NCBI GenBank assembly: GCA_963727835.1 | Contig: CAVSIB010000045.1 | Span: forward strand, 1 to 16,465 | Source of the DNA: G026625185 sp963727835 | GTDB taxonomy: Bacteria; Desulfobacterota; WTBG01; JAGOGO01 | Reading direction: 5' to 3' | DNA: 16,465 bases | Shown here: positions 6,663 through 14,710 of the stretch, in pieces | Position numbering within the stretch: the stretch's first letter is position 1 | Layout: each line of letters opens with the position of its first letter | Translations under genes and position numbers: made by a program | Notes under the pieces: model-generated | Seen by the model: the letters and a program-made list of their open reading frames with translations, nothing else | Database searches by the model: none | What the model was told of the DNA's origin: nothing

Positions 6663-7086
6663 ATGAATACCACTATAATTGATTATAAATTACTTGAGCA
6701 TTGCCGATCAGTAGTATACAATCTTTGCCAACTCCTTGAAAAAAATAAAGATAGAGTCCGTAACCACTGGGCCCTTAAACGATTTAAAAGTAGCCGTTCA
6801 ACTAACCGTTCAAGCAGTTATTTATTTAGGAAATTTAACCGCGGATGATGTTACAGTTGAAATATATTCCGAAAAAGTTGATGCTCTTGACACGATCATA
6901 GCTCCAGAAACAACTAAGATGGATTTAGTGCGTTCACTCGGGAATGGGAAATTCCTCTTTGAAGGACGGTGTGCTTCCTGCCAAAAAAGTGGTAATTATG
7001 GTCTTACCATAAGGGTACTTCCTTTCCATCCCTACTTGGCAACGCGGTTTCTTCCTGGACTTATTTTCTGGTCCCACAACATATAG
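6663..7086 (+). pseudogene. glgP: C-terminal remnant of alpha-glucan (glycogen/maltodextrin) phosphorylase, GT35
   Basis: Two plus-strand frames encode the last 140 or so residues of an alpha-glucan phosphorylase. The first frame gives LLEKNKDRVRNHW, matching the helix before the C-terminal domain. A frameshift near 6770 then leads to LKVAVQLTVQAVIYLGNLT, DDVTVEIYSEKVD, GNGKFLFEGRCASC, SGNYGLTIRVLPFHP and a final FLPGLIFW, the typical family ending. The catalytic core with the pyridoxal-phosphate lysine, about 700 residues, is absent because the GT9 gene ends only some 80 bases upstream. This is a real deletion, not just a reading error. The enzyme would have released glucose-1-phosphate from storage glucans. 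Confidence 0.75.
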
Positions 7087-7103
7087 ATAACCTTTTTTAC
7101 AGC

Positions 7104-7363
7104 ATGAAGCATGAGTTAGTTAAAAAAATCAGAAAAAAACTCGATCACGTTGGTTTAGGGGGGATTCTCCTGAGCGGCAAGCCCGGCCGTCCTTTGTTAG
7201 ACATTCCGGTTTTCGAAGGAAGGATGGGAATGATGTGGCCGGAGGCTTAAACCCTTTAGCAGCGGTTGAGGAGTGTGGCATCCCCACGGAAAATATGGCT
7301 ATGCAAACCCTGTTTGAGTTTGATAGGCTCATACCGTTCTGGAAATTTGGAAAACACATATAA
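7104..7363 (+). pseudogene. C-terminal remnant of an NrpR-type (DUF128) regulatory domain protein
   Basis: The frame from ATG 7104 gives KKIRKKLDHVGLGGILLSGK then PGRPLLDIPVFEGRMG. After a one-base loss in a G run near 7228 the next frame continues NDVAGGLNPLAAVEECGIPT, ENMAMQTLFEFDRLIPFW and stops at 7361-7363. The pattern G-R-x-G, V-x-G-G-L-N-P-x-A-A-x-E-E-x-G-I followed by A-M-x-T-L is that of NrpR regulatory domains (DUF128), known from archaeal nitrogen regulators and also present in some bacteria fused to winged-helix domains. Here only about 86 residues remain, with no DNA-binding part. It starts 17 bases after the phosphorylase remnant. The assignment is from memory of the motif. Confidence 0.55.
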
Positions 7364-7552
7364 ACCTATCGACAAAACCCCCAGCTGAAGGCGTCTATCT
7401 ATCTCCCAACGAACGATCCTCGCAAGGTTCTTCGGTCGCGCTTGGCAACGAAAAACAAAGGCCTTTGTCTCATTTATAATTTTTCATGTTAAACGGTTCT
7501 CCAATACGACAACACCTCAGATTTTCTTGTTTAAAGTGCCATAAAAAAAATA

Positions 7553-7587
7553 TTGACCAAATTTAACCAGTATTTTAGTCTGGTCAA
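7553..7587. promoter_or_regulatory. Inverted repeat upstream of gph
   Basis: TTGACCA (7553-7559) and TGGTCAA (7581-7587) form a perfect 7-bp inverted repeat. A nested ACCAG/CTGGT pair (7566-7570 and 7580-7584) shares bases with it. It lies 18-35 bases before the gph start and could be an operator or a short hairpin in the leader. The rest of 7364-7604 shows no gene. Confidence 0.3.
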
Positions 7588-7604
7588 ATCTTCAGGATTA
7601 AAAT

Positions 7605-8276
7605 TTGAAAAAACAAGAAATGAAATATAAAGCAGTTATTTTTGATCTTGATGGGACATTGCTGAATACGCTTGAGGATATTGCTAACGCAACCAATAGC
7701 GTGCTAAGCCGCTTCGGTTTTCCGCAGCACGATCTTCAAACTTACAAATACTTTGTCGGTGAAGGAATAAAAAATTTAGTCCAACGAGCACTTCCCCAAA
7801 AAAAATTCGAGGAAGACTTTATCACCCATTGTGTCACCCTGATGCGAGCGGAATATAGTAAAACGTGGACAAAAAAAACCCGTCTTTATCCAGAAGTTAC
7901 TGATATTCTTAATTACCTGACTAATCAGGGAATCAAAATGGCCATTCTCTCGAACAAGCCAGATGATTTCACCAAAGAAATGGTAGCGACTTTTTTGATG
8001 AAGTGGCAGTTCTCTATTATCCAGGGAGAAAAGCCCTTTGTGCCAAAAAAACCTGACCCTTCTGCCGCATTAGGTATATCGGAAAACTTGAAGCTCCCCT
8101 CACGCACATTTCTATTTTTAGGGGATTCGGAAGTAGATATGAAGACCGCCCTTGCTGCAGGTATGTATCCGGTTGGGGTGCTCTGGGGTTTTCGAACAGC
8201 AGAAGAGCTTATTGCAAGCGGCGCCAAGGTATTGATTAAAAACTCAGTTGATTTAATAAACATCATACTTCATTAA
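7605..8276 (+). CDS. gph: Phosphoglycolate phosphatase-like HAD hydrolase
   Basis: The protein of up to 223 residues is a class I HAD phosphatase with all four motifs: nucleophile DLDGT (residues 14-18), SNK (116-118), the Lys motif KKPDP (148-152) and the Mg-binding GDSEVDM (173-179). An alpha-helical cap between motifs I and II (about 24-90) fits the Gph/PGMB group. Gph clears 2-phosphoglycolate formed during DNA repair or oxygenation; related enzymes act on other small phosphoesters. The start is either TTG 7605, which has an AGGA 8 bases before it, or ATG 7620, which would give 218 residues and begin MKYKAVIFDLDG as most family members do. I favour 7620 slightly. The gene appears intact and monocistronic. 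Confidence 0.8.
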   Translation: MKKQEMKYKAVIFDLDGTLLNTLEDIANATNSVLSRFGFPQHDLQTYKYFVGEGIKNLVQRALPQKKFEEDFITHCVTLMRAEYSKTWTKKTRLYPEVTDILNYLTNQGIKMAILSNKPDDFTKEMVATFLMKWQFSIIQGEKPFVPKKPDPSAALGISENLKLPSRTFLFLGDSEVDMKTALAAGMYPVGVLWGFRTAEELIASGAKVLIKNSVDLINIILH

Positions 8277-8429
8277 AGCTTTGGATGCTTTTCTACTGCC
8301 CCACCAGAAACATTCGATGCACGTAATACGGTCATTTTTAGTCGTCCGATTAACTTTCCGTTATCCTAAGAAAAATTAATAAAAGACATTTTTTCTATCA
8401 CCCCTTCCTCATACAGCATAAGGAAAAGA

Positions 8430-8458
8430 TTGACTTCTTCTTTGCAAGCGTTTAATCT
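8430..8458 (+). promoter_or_regulatory. Sigma-70-like promoter for the SHMT gene
   Basis: TTGACT (8430-8435), a 17-base spacer and TAATCT (8453-8458) lie about 38 bases before the ATG. An extended Shine-Dalgarno AAGGAGGT follows at about 8478-8485. Confidence 0.5.
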
Positions 8459-8495
8459 TAACCCTTGTTTTTTTAAAAAGGAGGTACATTAAGTT

Positions 8496-9884
8496 ATGTA
8501 TGAAAAGAAGGTTCGGGAGGTTGAAAGCCTTATCAGTCAGCAGAACGAATGGCGAATGAGCTGTATCAACTTAATTGCTAGCGAAAATGTCATGAGCCGC
8601 CGAGCACGGTCTCAGGCAGGATCAGATTTTGCCCACCGTTATGCTGAAGGCCATCCGGGAGAAAGATATTATCGAGGGACAAATTTTGTTGACACCATTG
8701 AGAGTAACCTGAAAGGCGATCTCAAAATGCTTTTTGAGTGTAATCATTGCGAGGTCCGGCCAATCAGCGGCACCAATGCTAATGAAGCAGTTTTTAGCCG
8801 CCTGATCAACTACAATGATGTGGTAATGGTAAATTCTACACCTGGAGGGGGGCATATCAGCCATCACCGACAAGGATCGGTTGGGAAATTCACTAAAAAT
8901 ATTATTGATTTTCCTTTAACCCAGGACAGCTATCATATTGATGTGGAAAAGACCAAAGATTTGATCCGAAGAGTCAAACCCAAGCTGATCGTCCTGGGCA
9001 AGAGCCTCTTTTTGTTTCCTGAACCAATTGCCGACCTCGTTGAGATCTGCCAGGAAAATAATATTATTATGCTTTATGATGCTGCCCATGTGCTGGGACT
9101 AATTGCCGGAAAAAAATTTCAAGATCCCCTTAGAGAAGGAGCCAACCTGATAACCGCCAGCACTCATAAGACTTTTTTTGGGAGCCAGCGGGGGTTAATT
9201 TTGAGCAACATGGATGAAAACTTTTGGAGAAAGATCGATCGAGGCGCTTTTCCTGGTTCCTCCAGCAATCATCACCTTGACACCCTGGCCCAGTTATCTA
9301 TCTGTACCTATGAAATGATGGAATTCGGCGTACAATACGCTGAAGCCGTCATCGCCAATGCCAAAGCTTTAGCGGAAGCCCTTGATCAACTGGGATTCGA
9401 TGTGGGGGCTAAAGAGTTTGGTTATACCGAAAGCCATCAGGTTGCGGTTAATGTAAAGAAATTTGATGGCGGAGAGAAGACATCCATAACTCTGGAGATG
9501 AACGACATTATTCTCAACATGAACATGCTTCCCCATGAGGCCCTTTCAACTTTCAATCACCCAGAAGGAATTCGAATCGGTGTGCAAGAAATGACCCGGT
9601 TTGGCATGGGCAAAGAGGAGATGCGAAGAATTGCCGAGTTAATTAAGGAATGTGTAGTTGACAAGAAAAAAGTAAAGGAAGAAGTAAATCGATTCCGTTC
9701 TGCCTTTCAAGAGGTAAAATACAGTTTTGACAAAACCAACATCAAAAGCAAAACTGAGCTAAGTAATCCCCTACCTCTTAACACTCAGAAATTAATCTAT
9801 AAAACTGGTGTGATGAAATATTTGTTTCGTTCCAGGCCGACTAATCTCCTTACTTTTCTAAAAATTATTGGCTTTAATATATAA
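8496..9884 (+). CDS. glyA: Serine hydroxymethyltransferase-like PLP enzyme, archaeal-style, with C-terminal extension
   Basis: The 462-residue protein has the fold-type I SHMT signatures: INLIASENVMS (25-35), HRYAEGHPGERYYRGT (47-62), the PLP-binding Asp in YDAAHVLGLIAG (194-205), the Schiff-base Lys225 in ITASTHKTFFGSQRG, and a substrate-carboxylate Arg in GIRIGVQEMTRFGM (about 358-371). SHMT converts serine and tetrahydrofolate or tetrahydromethanopterin to glycine and a one-carbon unit. The STHKTFFG.QRG loop and YDAAHVLGLIAG are closer to archaeal-type enzymes than to the bacterial TTTTHKTLRGPRGG form. Residues after about 410 form an extra basic and hydrophobic tail of some 50 residues not expected in ordinary GlyA. 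The Shine-Dalgarno is near-perfect, and the gene is not in a folate operon. A transaldolase or other SHMT-like reaction remains possible, so the gene symbol is tentative. Confidence 0.75.
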   Translation: MYEKKVREVESLISQQNEWRMSCINLIASENVMSRRARSQAGSDFAHRYAEGHPGERYYRGTNFVDTIESNLKGDLKMLFECNHCEVRPISGTNANEAVFSRLINYNDVVMVNSTPGGGHISHHRQGSVGKFTKNIIDFPLTQDSYHIDVEKTKDLIRRVKPKLIVLGKSLFLFPEPIADLVEICQENNIIMLYDAAHVLGLIAGKKFQDPLREGANLITASTHKTFFGSQRGLILSNMDENFWRKIDRGAFPGSSSNHHLDTLAQLSICTYEMMEFGVQYAEAVIANAKALAEALDQLGFDVGAKEFGYTESHQVAVNVKKFDGGEKTSITLEMNDIILNMNMLPHEALSTFNHPEGIRIGVQEMTRFGMGKEEMRRIAELIKECVVDKKKVKEEVNRFRSAFQEVKYSFDKTNIKSKTELSNPLPLNTQKLIYKTGVMKYLFRSRPTNLLTFLKIIGFNI

Positions 9885-9887
9885 CAA

Positions 9888-9906
9888 AAATAGCAGGCAT
9901 TTTTAG
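9888..9906 (+). terminator. Weak hairpin after the SHMT gene
   Basis: AAAAATAGC pairs with GCATTTTT around a 2-base loop with one bulged A, just after the stop codon, and the right arm ends in a T run. The stem is AT-rich, so efficiency is doubtful. Confidence 0.35.
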
Positions 9907-9970
9907 GTTAGCGAACATTTTTTGCTCTGTTAAAGTCAAAAAAATCATACATTCCTGCAGAGAGAAAAAA

Positions 9971-10123
9971 ATGTGTAAATTTATCAATGGTGAGACCTTT
10001 TTCTTTAATAAATCTGGCCCCGAACATTGGACAAAGGTTCTGGGGTTTTTAGAAGAAAAAATTCAATCCTGGGAGAATACGTGTCTGACTGGGAACAACC
10101 TGGAATCGGAAACTGAACGATAA
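9971..10123 (+). CDS. Possible small hypothetical protein, 50 residues
   Basis: ATG 9971 opens a frame to TAA at 10121-10123. The product begins MCKFINGETFFFNKSGPEHW, contains an amphipathic stretch VLGFLEEKIQSWE and ends acidic and polar. I recognise no family. The only ribosome-site candidate is a GAGAG 5-10 bases upstream. It is the best coding candidate in the 9885-10720 gap but may be a chance frame. Confidence 0.3.
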   Translation: MCKFINGETFFFNKSGPEHWTKVLGFLEEKIQSWENTCLTGNNLESETER

Positions 10124-10510
10124 AACAAAAAAGAGAGCGATTCGGAAAGAATCTCTTGATCGTTAAAGTAGTCTCCGCTTGTTCCCTTCCCTATTTTAAT
10201 AAAGGGTTTTAGGTAATTTTTTACTTGCAAAATACTATATTGAGCAATATAATTTTTCTTTTAGTTAAACATTGCTGGAAATAAGCATTAAAAGCACTGC
10301 GTGCGCTTAGACGAGCTTCTTCCTTGGTCAGAAAATGTGGGGTAGCTTAAATTGGTTGTTGCAAAAAAAAGTGCAGTGTTTAAACCGGTTGAGCTTAAGG
10401 ACGGAGGGATTAATCAGGTAGCAAAAACGCTAGTGGGTCTTAACTGACTTTAATTGCTTAAAATTATTTTTATTTTTTAAAAAATTATCTTAGTTGCATA
10501 TTAAGTAATT
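10124..10510. other. AT-rich intergenic stretch with short unexplained open frames
   Basis: No recognisable gene or RNA is seen. On the plus strand a 31-codon frame from TTG 10352 to TGA at 10445-10447 contains SAVFKPVELKDGGINQVAK, which looks protein-like but has no good start. On the minus strand, around 10225-10345, a start-less frame reads LTKEEARLSARSAFNAYFQ. Either could be a remnant of a lost gene. The base composition is distinctly AT-rich. Confidence 0.35.
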
Positions 10511-10539
10511 TTGTTAAATTTTCCAAAAATTGATATAAT
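10511..10539 (+). promoter_or_regulatory. Strong sigma-70-like promoter of the pal transcript
   Basis: TTGTTA (10511-10516), a 17-base spacer and a consensus TATAAT (10534-10539) are followed by a purine-rich start region near 10546. This places the transcript start about 175 bases upstream of pal. Confidence 0.6.
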
Positions 10540-10545
10540 CGTATA

Positions 10546-10720
10546 ATAAGAAAGGGGGTGACCCGCACAACAGAGTTTGATGGTGTAAAATAAGGAGGAA
10601 ATTAAATATAAATGGTAAAAAATTAAGAAAATAAAGTTATTAGCAAAAAAAAGGAAAATATATATTTTAACATCCTCCAAATATTCGTGTTTAACAAACA
10701 AAAGAAAGGAGTATTGAGTA
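10546..10720 (+). promoter_or_regulatory. Long 5' leader of pal with orphan ribosome site and mini-ORFs
   Basis: The leader holds a possible GTG-initiated 11-codon peptide (MTRTTEFDGVK, 10558-10593) preceded by a G-rich run. Its stop TAA overlaps a full Shine-Dalgarno TAAGGAGG (10591-10598). The only ATG after that site (10612) gives a four-codon ORF. A CATCCTCC segment near 10671-10678 can pair with the orphan AAGGAGGA. The real pal ribosome site is AAAGGAG at about 10705. Whether this forms a regulatory structure is inference. Confidence 0.35.
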
Positions 10721-11260
10721 ATGTCGAAGAAATGGATTAAAGGTTTAAGCATCCCCATTTTATTGGTTTTACTGGTGGCGTTATCTGGTTGTAGCTGCAT
10801 GAAAGGAAAACCGACGACTGCGGCTGAAACTGTAACTGCTCCCCCAGCAGTCGTAGAACAAGCACCCTCTCCAGAGGTAATGTCAGCGGAATTAGCAGCC
10901 TTATTGAAAGAAGCGCAAGCAGAAGGTGCCCTTATGCCGATTTACTTTGACTATGACAAATCAAATCTGAAGTCAGATGCTAGGAAAAATCTCGACAAAA
11001 CCGCTGCCTGGCTTGCTAAAAAACCCACTGTTAATATCCGGATCGAAGGCAACTGTGATGAGCGCGGCACTAATGAATACAATATAGCCTTAGGCGACCG
11101 CCGAGCTACCAGTGCTAAAGAATATTTGGTTAAATTAGGCGTTTCCGCTGATCGGCTCGAAACCGTGAGCTTGGGCAAAGAGAAACCGTTAGATCCCGGC
11201 CATAGTGAAGCAGCGTGGGCTAAAAATCGGCGGGATGACTTTATACCGACAAGCAAATAA
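10721..11260 (+). CDS. pal: Peptidoglycan-associated lipoprotein (Pal/OmpA family)
   Basis: The 179-residue protein begins with a lipoprotein signal peptide and the lipobox LSGC (Cys24). A Thr/Ala/Pro-rich linker follows to about residue 60. The OmpA-like peptidoglycan-binding domain has PIYFDYDKSNLKSDARKNLD, then VNIRIEGNCDERGTNEYNIA and LGDRRATSAKEYL, and ends in the Pal-type DPGHSEAAWAKNRR. The Asp and Arg that hold diaminopimelate (CDERG, NRR) are present. It would sit in the inner leaflet of the outer membrane, tether it to peptidoglycan and work with the Tol proteins, which are not in this window. Shine-Dalgarno AAAGGAG precedes ATG 10721. The next gene, 60 bases downstream, encodes another lipoprotein and is probably co-transcribed. 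Confidence 0.9.
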   Translation: MSKKWIKGLSIPILLVLLVALSGCSCMKGKPTTAAETVTAPPAVVEQAPSPEVMSAELAALLKEAQAEGALMPIYFDYDKSNLKSDARKNLDKTAAWLAKKPTVNIRIEGNCDERGTNEYNIALGDRRATSAKEYLVKLGVSADRLETVSLGKEKPLDPGHSEAAWAKNRRDDFIPTSK

Positions 11261-11320
11261 CTATGCCATTAAAAATTGGTTTTTACATTAACAACAACAA
11301 ATAATGGGAGGTATAACGAA

Positions 11321-11689
11321 ATGAAAAAACTCTTGATTGTACTCTTGGTAGCCCTAACCTGCGTATGTTTGACTTTAAGTGCGTGCAAGAAAAAAGCTGA
11401 AGAGGCAGCGCCAGCAACTCCACCAACTGAACAAGCAGCTCCCGCTCCTGAGGCTGCTGCTCCCGCTCCTGAGGCTGCTGCTCCCGCTCCTGAGGCTGCT
11501 GCTCCCGCTCCTGGGGCTGTTGCTCCCGCTCCTGGGGCTGTTGCGCCTGCTCCCGAAGCTGCGCCTGCTCCTGAGGCTGCTGCTCCTGCTCCTACTGCTG
11601 TAGATGCTGCGAAAAATGCTGCTAAAGCCGGTGCTGATGCCGCTGCTGTAGACGCTGCTAAAGCCGCTGCTGAAAAAGCCGCTAAATAA
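11321..11689 (+). CDS. Small lipoprotein with Ala/Pro repeat linker and Ala-rich C-terminus
   Basis: The start is ATG 11321, with GGGAGGT about 10 bases before it. The frame is open upstream to 11276, but that longer form lacks a ribosome site and would bury the signal peptide. The 122-residue product has a signal MKKLLIVLLVALTCVCLTLS followed by lipobox Cys21, then KKKAEEAAPATPPTEQ. Next come tandem APEAAAP units, about residues 40-90, and a helical Ala/Lys-rich tail (DAAKNAAKAGADAAAVDAAK). It resembles Ala-rich lipoproteins that span from the outer membrane toward peptidoglycan, but no family function can be named. The last gene of the pal transcript, it is followed by a strong terminator. 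Confidence 0.75.
   Translation: MKKLLIVLLVALTCVCLTLSACKKKAEEAAPATPPTEQAAPAPEAAAPAPEAAAPAPEAAAPAPGAVAPAPGAVAPAPEAAPAPEAAAPAPTAVDAAKNAAKAGADAAAVDAAKAAAEKAAK
11441..11545 (+). repeat. Five 21-bp tandem repeats coding APEAAAP/APGAVAP
   Basis: Units start at 11441, 11462, 11483, 11504 and 11525. The first three read CCCGCTCCTGAGGCTGCTGC plus T. The last two share GGGGCTGTTG changes, showing duplication after divergence. Degenerate units continue to about 11590. The 21-bp period keeps the frame, so copy number can change without breaking the protein. Confidence 0.9.
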
Positions 11690-11717
11690 TTTTTTTTACA
11701 GCAGAAGATCACAAAGT

Positions 11718-11759
11718 AAAAAAAGAGAGAGGTAAATTTTTTAACCTCTCTCTTTTTTT
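11718..11759. terminator. Strong bidirectional intrinsic terminator
   Basis: AAAAAAAGAGAGAGGT (11718-11733) and ACCTCTCTCTTTTTTT (11744-11759) form a perfect 16-bp inverted repeat with a 10-base loop and T runs on both strands. It ends the pal/lipoprotein transcript and can also stop clpB read-through. A second smaller hairpin (AAAAAGG/CCTTTTT, 11765-11783) lies on the clpB side. Confidence 0.9.
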
Positions 11760-11857
11760 GTTTTAAAAAGGGGTAACCTTTTTCATTTGAATTTTTGTTT
11801 ATCCTTTTATTTCTAACTCTTCATCAGCATTGTTTTAGAAGGTTCCCCTCATAAGCC

Positions 11858-14495
11858 TTATTTTTTTACACTCCTCTTTGAGTGACTAAAGATAAATTCT
11901 TTTCGTGTCCGGTCGCAATCCACAACAATAATGTCTCCGTCAACAAATTTTCCCTCCAGTATTTTAAACGCCAGAGGATCCTGGATATACTTTTGAATTG
12001 ACCGCTTAAGTAGTCGCGCCCCGTAAGTTGGATCATAGCCGAGTTCACAGAGCAGCTCTTTTGCCTCCTCTGTTAGTTCAATATCCATTTTTCTCTCTTG
12101 TAGCCGGCTCTTGAGGTGTTTCATCTGGATTTCCACAATCTTTTTTATGTCCTCTCGGGTAAGGTTATGAAATATAATGATCTCATCAATCCGGTTAAGA
12201 AATTCTGGTTTAAAACTGTTGCGCACCACCTCCATTACCCGAGTCTTCATCAATTCATAATCTTTCTCTTTCATACCCAGGTCCTGAATCCACTGGCTCC
12301 CTAAGTTTGAGGTCATGATGATGATAGTATTTTTAAAATCAACGGTTTTTCCATGGCCATCGGTGAGTCTCCCCTCATCTAAAATCTGCAGAAGAAGATC
12401 GAAGACCTCAGCGTGGGCTTTTTCAATCTCATCAAACAAGATCACGGAATAAGGCTTTCTCCGCACCGCTTCAGTAAGATAACCCCCCTCTTCATAACCC
12501 ACATATCCAGGAGGAGCACCAATCAAACGGGCAACCGAGTGTTTTTCCATAAATTCAGACATATCAATGCGCACCATGGCCTGTTCATCATCAAATAAAA
12601 ATTCTGCTAATGCGCGTCCCAGCTCCGTCTTCCCCACGCCGGTTGGCCCAAGAAAAATAAACGAGCCAATCGGACGATTAGGATCTTGCAATCCAGACCG
12701 GGCCCTTCGTACCGCGTTCGAAACCAAGGCAACCGCCTCTTCCTGGCCAACTAACCGCTGATGGATTCGTTCCTCCATGTGGATCAATTTTTCAATTTCC
12801 CCCTCCATCATCCGGGAAACCGGAATACCGGTCCACTGAGCAACAATCTCAGCAATATCCTCAGCCCTTACCTCTTCCGTCAAAATCCGCTCGCCTTCAG
12901 GAATTTCCTGGTGTTTTTTGATCTTCTCTTCAAGTTCATCCTGGGCCTTCTTCAGAAGGTATTGCGCCTCAGCCGCCTTTTGATAATCCTCATTCAGGTT
13001 AGTTCTCCGGGCATTTTCGTAGGCTTGTTCATATTTGATCTTTAGATTTTCCGCGATCTCCCGGAGCCGTTGGATGCTTTGGATCAATTCTTTCTCCAGG
13101 AGCCAGCGAACTTTCATTCCTTTGATATTCTCTTTTAGTTCGTTAAGCTCTTTTTCTAAATTTGAAAGCCGATCTTTGGAAGCTCGATCTTTTTCTTTTT
13201 TTAATGCCTCCCGCTCGACTTCCAGCTTGGTTATTTTCCGCTCAATTTCATCAATTTCCGTGGGAAGGCTGTCAATCTCGATCCGAAGCCGGGAAGCAGA
13301 CTCATCAATAAGGTCGATCGCTTTATCCGGCAAAAAACGATCAGCAATGTACCGGTGGGAAAGCGTAGCTGCTGCCACCAGGGCAGCATCCTGGATTTTA
13401 ACACCATGGTGGATCTCATATCGTTCTTTCAAACCGCGAAGAATAGAGATGGTATCTTCCACGGTGGGCTCACCAACTATGATCGGTTGGAAACGTCTTT
13501 CCAAAGCCGCATCTTTTTCAATATATTTCCGATATTCATTGAGCGTTGTCGCTCCGACGCAGCGAAGTTCTCCCCGCGCCAGGGCTGGTTTAAGCATGTT
13601 TGATGCATCAATCGCTCCTTCGGCCGCACCGGCCCCCACAACCGTATGAAGCTCGTCAATAAAAAGGATGATTTCTCCACCACTTTCCTCAATTTCTTTT
13701 AACACTGCCTTAAGACGGTCCTCAAATTCTCCTCGAAATTTGGTTCCTGCGATCAGGGAACCAAGATCAAGCGCTACCACCTTTTTGTTTTTCAAGGTTT
13801 CCGGGATATCGCCTTTGACAACCCTTTGGGCTAGGCCCTCCACAATTGCTGTTTTTCCCACTCCTGGTTCGCCAATGAGCACGGGATTATTCTTGGTCCT
13901 TCGCGAAAGCACCTGGATGACCCTGCGAATTTCATTATCCCGGCCAATGACTGGGTCAAGTTTTCCTTGACGGGCAAGATCGGTAAGGTCCTTACTATAT
14001 CGTTCTAAAGCTTGGTATTTCTCCTCAGGGCTTTGGTCAGTAACCCTCTGCGATCCTCTGATCTCTATTAAGGTCTTTAGAATCCGATCCTTTGTTACTC
14101 CGGTTTGGTTCAAAAGGTTGGCAGCACTCCCACCCCTTTCATCAGCAATAGCAAGAAGAATAAGCTCGGTACTCACATAGTCATCCTTGAGACGCGTTGC
14201 CTCATTAAGCGCTTCATCCAAAACTTTTTCAGTCCGGGGAGAAATGTAAGCCTGTCCCTTTCCCCCCCCCATAAACCTTGGGAATTTTATCAATTACTTC
14301 TTTCAGTTTACTTTTTACAGAGTTTGGATCAGTTCCCAGTTTTTTCAAAAGAGGCCCGAGAAGTCCTTCCTGTTGCTCAATGAGACTAAGAAGAAGATGC
14401 TCCGGCTCAACCTGTTGATGGTCATTATTTTTTGCAATAGTCTGAGCCTCAACGATTGCTTCTTGCGCTTTGATAGTAAATTTATCTAATCTCAT
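11858..14495 (-). CDS. clpB: ATP-dependent disaggregase ClpB (one frameshift at a G9 run)
   Basis: The hexameric AAA+ chaperone pulls proteins out of aggregates together with DnaK. Reconstructed length is 878 residues, normal for the family. The start is ATG 14495 (MRLDKFTIKAQEA), the canonical ClpB opening, with GAGAGG about 10 bases upstream. An upstream ATG at 14522 has no such support. The N-domain covers about 1-145. NBD1 has Walker A GEPGVGKT (208-215), Walker B ILFIDE (276-281) and the Arg finger in LERRFQP. The M-domain coiled coil, about 405-530, is followed by NBD2 with Walker A GPTGVGKT (616-623), IRIDMSEFMEKHS and GAPPGYVGYEEGG, the Tyr pore loop. Nine Gs on the coding strand (14262-14270) break the frame between KVYGGGKG and QAYISPRTEK; eight would restore it. 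Given how essential the fold is, a sequencing or assembly error is likeliest. No CIRCE element is visible upstream. Confidence 0.92.
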
Positions 14496-14710
14496 AGCTA
14501 ACTTTTTCCTCTCTAAAATCAATTTTTAGGTTTTAATAATTTTTTTAAAGTAATCATTTAACGGCTCTTGTCAAGCGTGTAAATAAATGATATTGTTAAT
14601 ATCCTTCTGTGGTTACCCTGAAATCAAAATTCCAGGCTGACCGCCGACGCGAACAGTGCCAGCATAACCACTGTCAATAACAGGATTTTTTTACTATCGG
14701 AGAATTTTTT

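Noticed and set aside
8277..8367. Minus-strand frame after gph reading KMTVLRASNVSGGAVEKHPKL
   Set aside because: It looks protein-like but is bounded by a stop immediately upstream, gives at most 20 residues from its ATG, and has no ribosome site.
10340..10450. Possible riboswitch (GEMM-like) before pal
   Set aside because: Short GC-rich pieces recall parts of the motif, but the conserved GCAAA tetraloop receptor and paired stems are absent, and the segment lies upstream of the best promoter.
11269..11712. Minus-strand Ala/Gly-rich open frame opposite the small lipoprotein
   Set aside because: It is the complement of the Ala/Pro repeat and contains no independent start signal. The plus strand has the signal peptide, lipobox and ribosome site.
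13035..13649. Long plus-strand open frame of about 200 codons inside clpB
   Set aside because: It is a Ser-rich antisense shadow of the fully conserved ClpB coding strand.
14574..14680. Possible heat-shock (sigma-32 or CIRCE) control of clpB
   Set aside because: A CTTGACA-like hexamer is present on the minus strand, but there is no matching CCCATNT at the right spacing and no CIRCE inverted repeat.
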